In this document: piece after piece, positions 62,007 through 64,000 of the stretch
Layout of the letters: each line of letters opens with the position of its first letter
How positions within the stretch are numbered: the first letter of the stretch is position 1
From: Lethocerus indicus
Taxonomy: Eukaryota; Arthropoda; Insecta; Hemiptera; Belostomatidae
Assembly (NCBI GenBank): GCA_019843655.1
Contig: JACDQD010000002.1
Span: forward strand, 12,609,154 to 12,673,153
Reading direction: 5' to 3'
DNA length: 64,000 bases
Notes under the pieces: generated by a model
The model's database searches: none
The model's input: the letters and a program-made list of their open reading frames with translations, nothing else
What the model was told of the DNA's origin: nothing
Made by a program: the position numbers and the translations under genes

Positions 62007-64000
62007 GTTTGATTTTATGAGAAATTATACTCTGAGGTCGAGCTCCATATTTATAAATAAGTTAATTTGTTTAGAATTTATTAGAAAAATATTCTTTCAC
62101 AAATAATTCCATGTTTTCTTCGTGTTTACAATAAAATTTAAAAGGCATACGTAACACGGACGTGTTCCGAATATTCTTCCAGAATACATCTTCTAATTCG
62201 TTTGATTAGTATGGACAAGACTAGAAATTGAAAAAATCGGAATCAGTCAACTCTACATTCATTGTCTCGTTAGACTCTATTTGAAATAAAAATACTCAGT
62301 CGTAACATACAATACCAATACAAATTACAAATATTACAAACGCTGATTTTTAATAAAAACATGCCTGGTTATCTTCCGACTATTGTTTTATGATCACTGT
62401 CACAGAGGTTGTTTGGTTCGTGCTTTACCCTGGTCCCGTGAAGGTCTACATATCTTTGTATCCCCAGAGAATCGGTGATCCTCGATCCTTCGGTGTTCAT
62501 TGATGAGAGTACCAGGGCCAGTGTAGCCCCAAAATATTGAGTTTTCATTAGGAATCACAAAACTACTGAAAGTACTGAAATTAACAGGCTCCAATTTGTC
62601 CTCGTGTACGTAAAAAGTATACTCGAAAATAAATGCATTATTATATAAGTACATACTAATTTCTACGTGATTACTTTTTTGACGTGTCAAAATCCAGCCG
62701 CCAGGGATGGATTTCGAATGTAGATAAATTCAATGGGTGGCGTCGTCCTCGGGAAATAAGAAACACGTTCTCTCATCAATCGGGTTTCATGCACTTATTT
62801 GGGATTCAAAGCTCATTCCCTGCCGCGCTTCCATATCTACTACGCCTAAACAACGAACGCCTTCTTCTTCCTTATCATTCCTCTCGGATCATTCCTCAAG
62901 TCTTTATTATGTGGGTTTCTTCTTTCAAAGACTAACTTCCCCCTCTCCCAAATTCATTTATAAACTATTTGTACCCAAAGTGGTACAAAAAGGCTCTCGT
63001 GCAGAAGAAATTATCTCTGGGATTAAACGAGTTACAAGCCGATTGCCTCCAATTCCAATCTCTCTAATCAAGTAGCGTCATCAAACGGGCGGGAATAATA
63101 GCGCAGTTAGTATTCTCAAAATATTATAAAGCGGCGAACAGCCGTATAGTATATTTCATTAATTTGTTGAAATCGGAGGAAAATTCGGTCCGAAAACCGG
63201 GATTGGGAAACGGGTCGAACCCGAAAGTTGGAATTTCGTTTTGCGGATTTAGTGAATGCGGTCCGCCCGCTTGCTGCGGATTTGGGATGAAACAGCGAAC
63301 AGCGGTTGGTTAATGCCCATAGAATCGTGTGAAGTCATCGGGCATATATCGACAGTGGAGTTGAGACTAAACGGTGGAACGTATAACGGAGGGCAGACGG
63401 CTGGCCGGGACGGAAGCAGGCTGTGATTACTTTCCAGGCTGGAGCAGCTGTCAGAGAAATAATCGCTTTGCTTCCTGCCAGGCTAATATCCTTATTTTCT
63501 CACACGGACGCATTTTCATCGACCTTTTTGACCAATACTCTAGCGGTCCCAACGGTCAGTGTAGAACGGGACATATACAATATTATCATCAAAAATAAAA
63601 AGTATAGTCGTTAGTATATACAAGTATAGTATCACTATAATCAATTAGCAATATTAATATCTTAATGGTTATTAAAATTATTTATATTAAAATAGGGATC
63701 CACCTCTAGGGTCAGTTGGCAAGGAAATTGTGGTTTCGAATCTCGCTGTTTAACTGTTTCAGTGGTTTTGGTTCAGTGAATTTTTGGTGATATAAGGTAG
63801 CTACGTTAACATAATCTGAAAATCCGGTTGCATAAAGAGGATCATTTTTAGCATATGTCTTCATGATGGCAGAGTGTATGATGGCATCCGTTTCGTAATC
63901 TGACAGTCAGACACAGTTATCGCCCCAAGACTTCGGTACCGTGTACTTAAGTGATTAATTCGTGTTTGAACTTTGAAGAAGTTTGCCGAACACTCGTTCT

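Larger units (their letters stand above)
47000..64000. other. Region without supportable genes
   Basis: It should hold at least the 5' noncoding exon and promoter of the NPF gene, but I cannot place them. GC-richer islands at about 47420-47680, 50480-50640 and 58680-58930 have no convincing coding frame. The remainder is AT-rich with microsatellites, hairpins and putative repeat tails listed separately. Open frames such as 53250-53525, 60779-61024 and 62400-62690 show no family motif. Confidence 0.4.

Noticed and set aside
63735..63760. TGGTTTCGAATCTCGC resembling a tRNA T-arm
   Set aside because: No matching acceptor, D or anticodon arms nearby.

Overview
The window is insect nuclear DNA. 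It is AT-rich, has split genes with GT-AG introns, AT/CT microsatellites and jockey-clade retrotransposon debris, and carries two recognisable insect gene types. The species cannot be named from this sequence.

Region 1 (1-17536) is a head-to-tail array of seven near-identical genes on the + strand, in units of about 2.55 kb (2.9 kb for the first). Each encodes a secreted 263-residue proline/valine-rich protein built of PYPV-type blocks with a His-rich tail. It resembles insect PYPV-repeat cuticular proteins such as the Drosophila Vajk family. Every unit has a TATA box 58 nt before the ATG, a micro-exon coding only Met-Asn-Lys, a 215-223 bp phase-0 intron, one long coding exon, and AATAAA 40 nt after the stop. 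No copy has an unbroken frame as given. The lesions are short indels, with almost no substitutions, and they pile up in copies 6 and 7. The spacers carry relics of one jockey-like LINE: an endonuclease/RT-linker piece in unit 1 and an RT C-terminal piece in units 2-6. The window opens inside a unit, so the array may continue to the left.

Region 2 (18567-25043) holds two diverged single-copy relatives on the - strand, both with intact frames and the same architecture (TATA, initiator-like TCAGT, micro-exon ending in Lys, phase-0 intron). Together with the array they form a PYPV-protein cluster with two transcription directions.

Region 3 (25-45 kb) shows no gene I can support: AT-rich DNA, microsatellites, GC-richer islands and a few hairpins.

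Region 4 (45622-46940) holds a neuropeptide F precursor gene on the - strand. Joining two exons across a 1012-bp intron gives a 101-residue prepropeptide with a signal peptide, a peptide ending in GRPRF, an amidation/cleavage signal GKR, and a C-terminal peptide. The intron splits the Arg codon of the RPRF motif, as is typical of the NPY/NPF family.

Region 5 (47-64 kb) again shows no supportable gene. It contains microsatellites, a perfect 12-bp hairpin, and pieces that look like tails of dispersed repeats.
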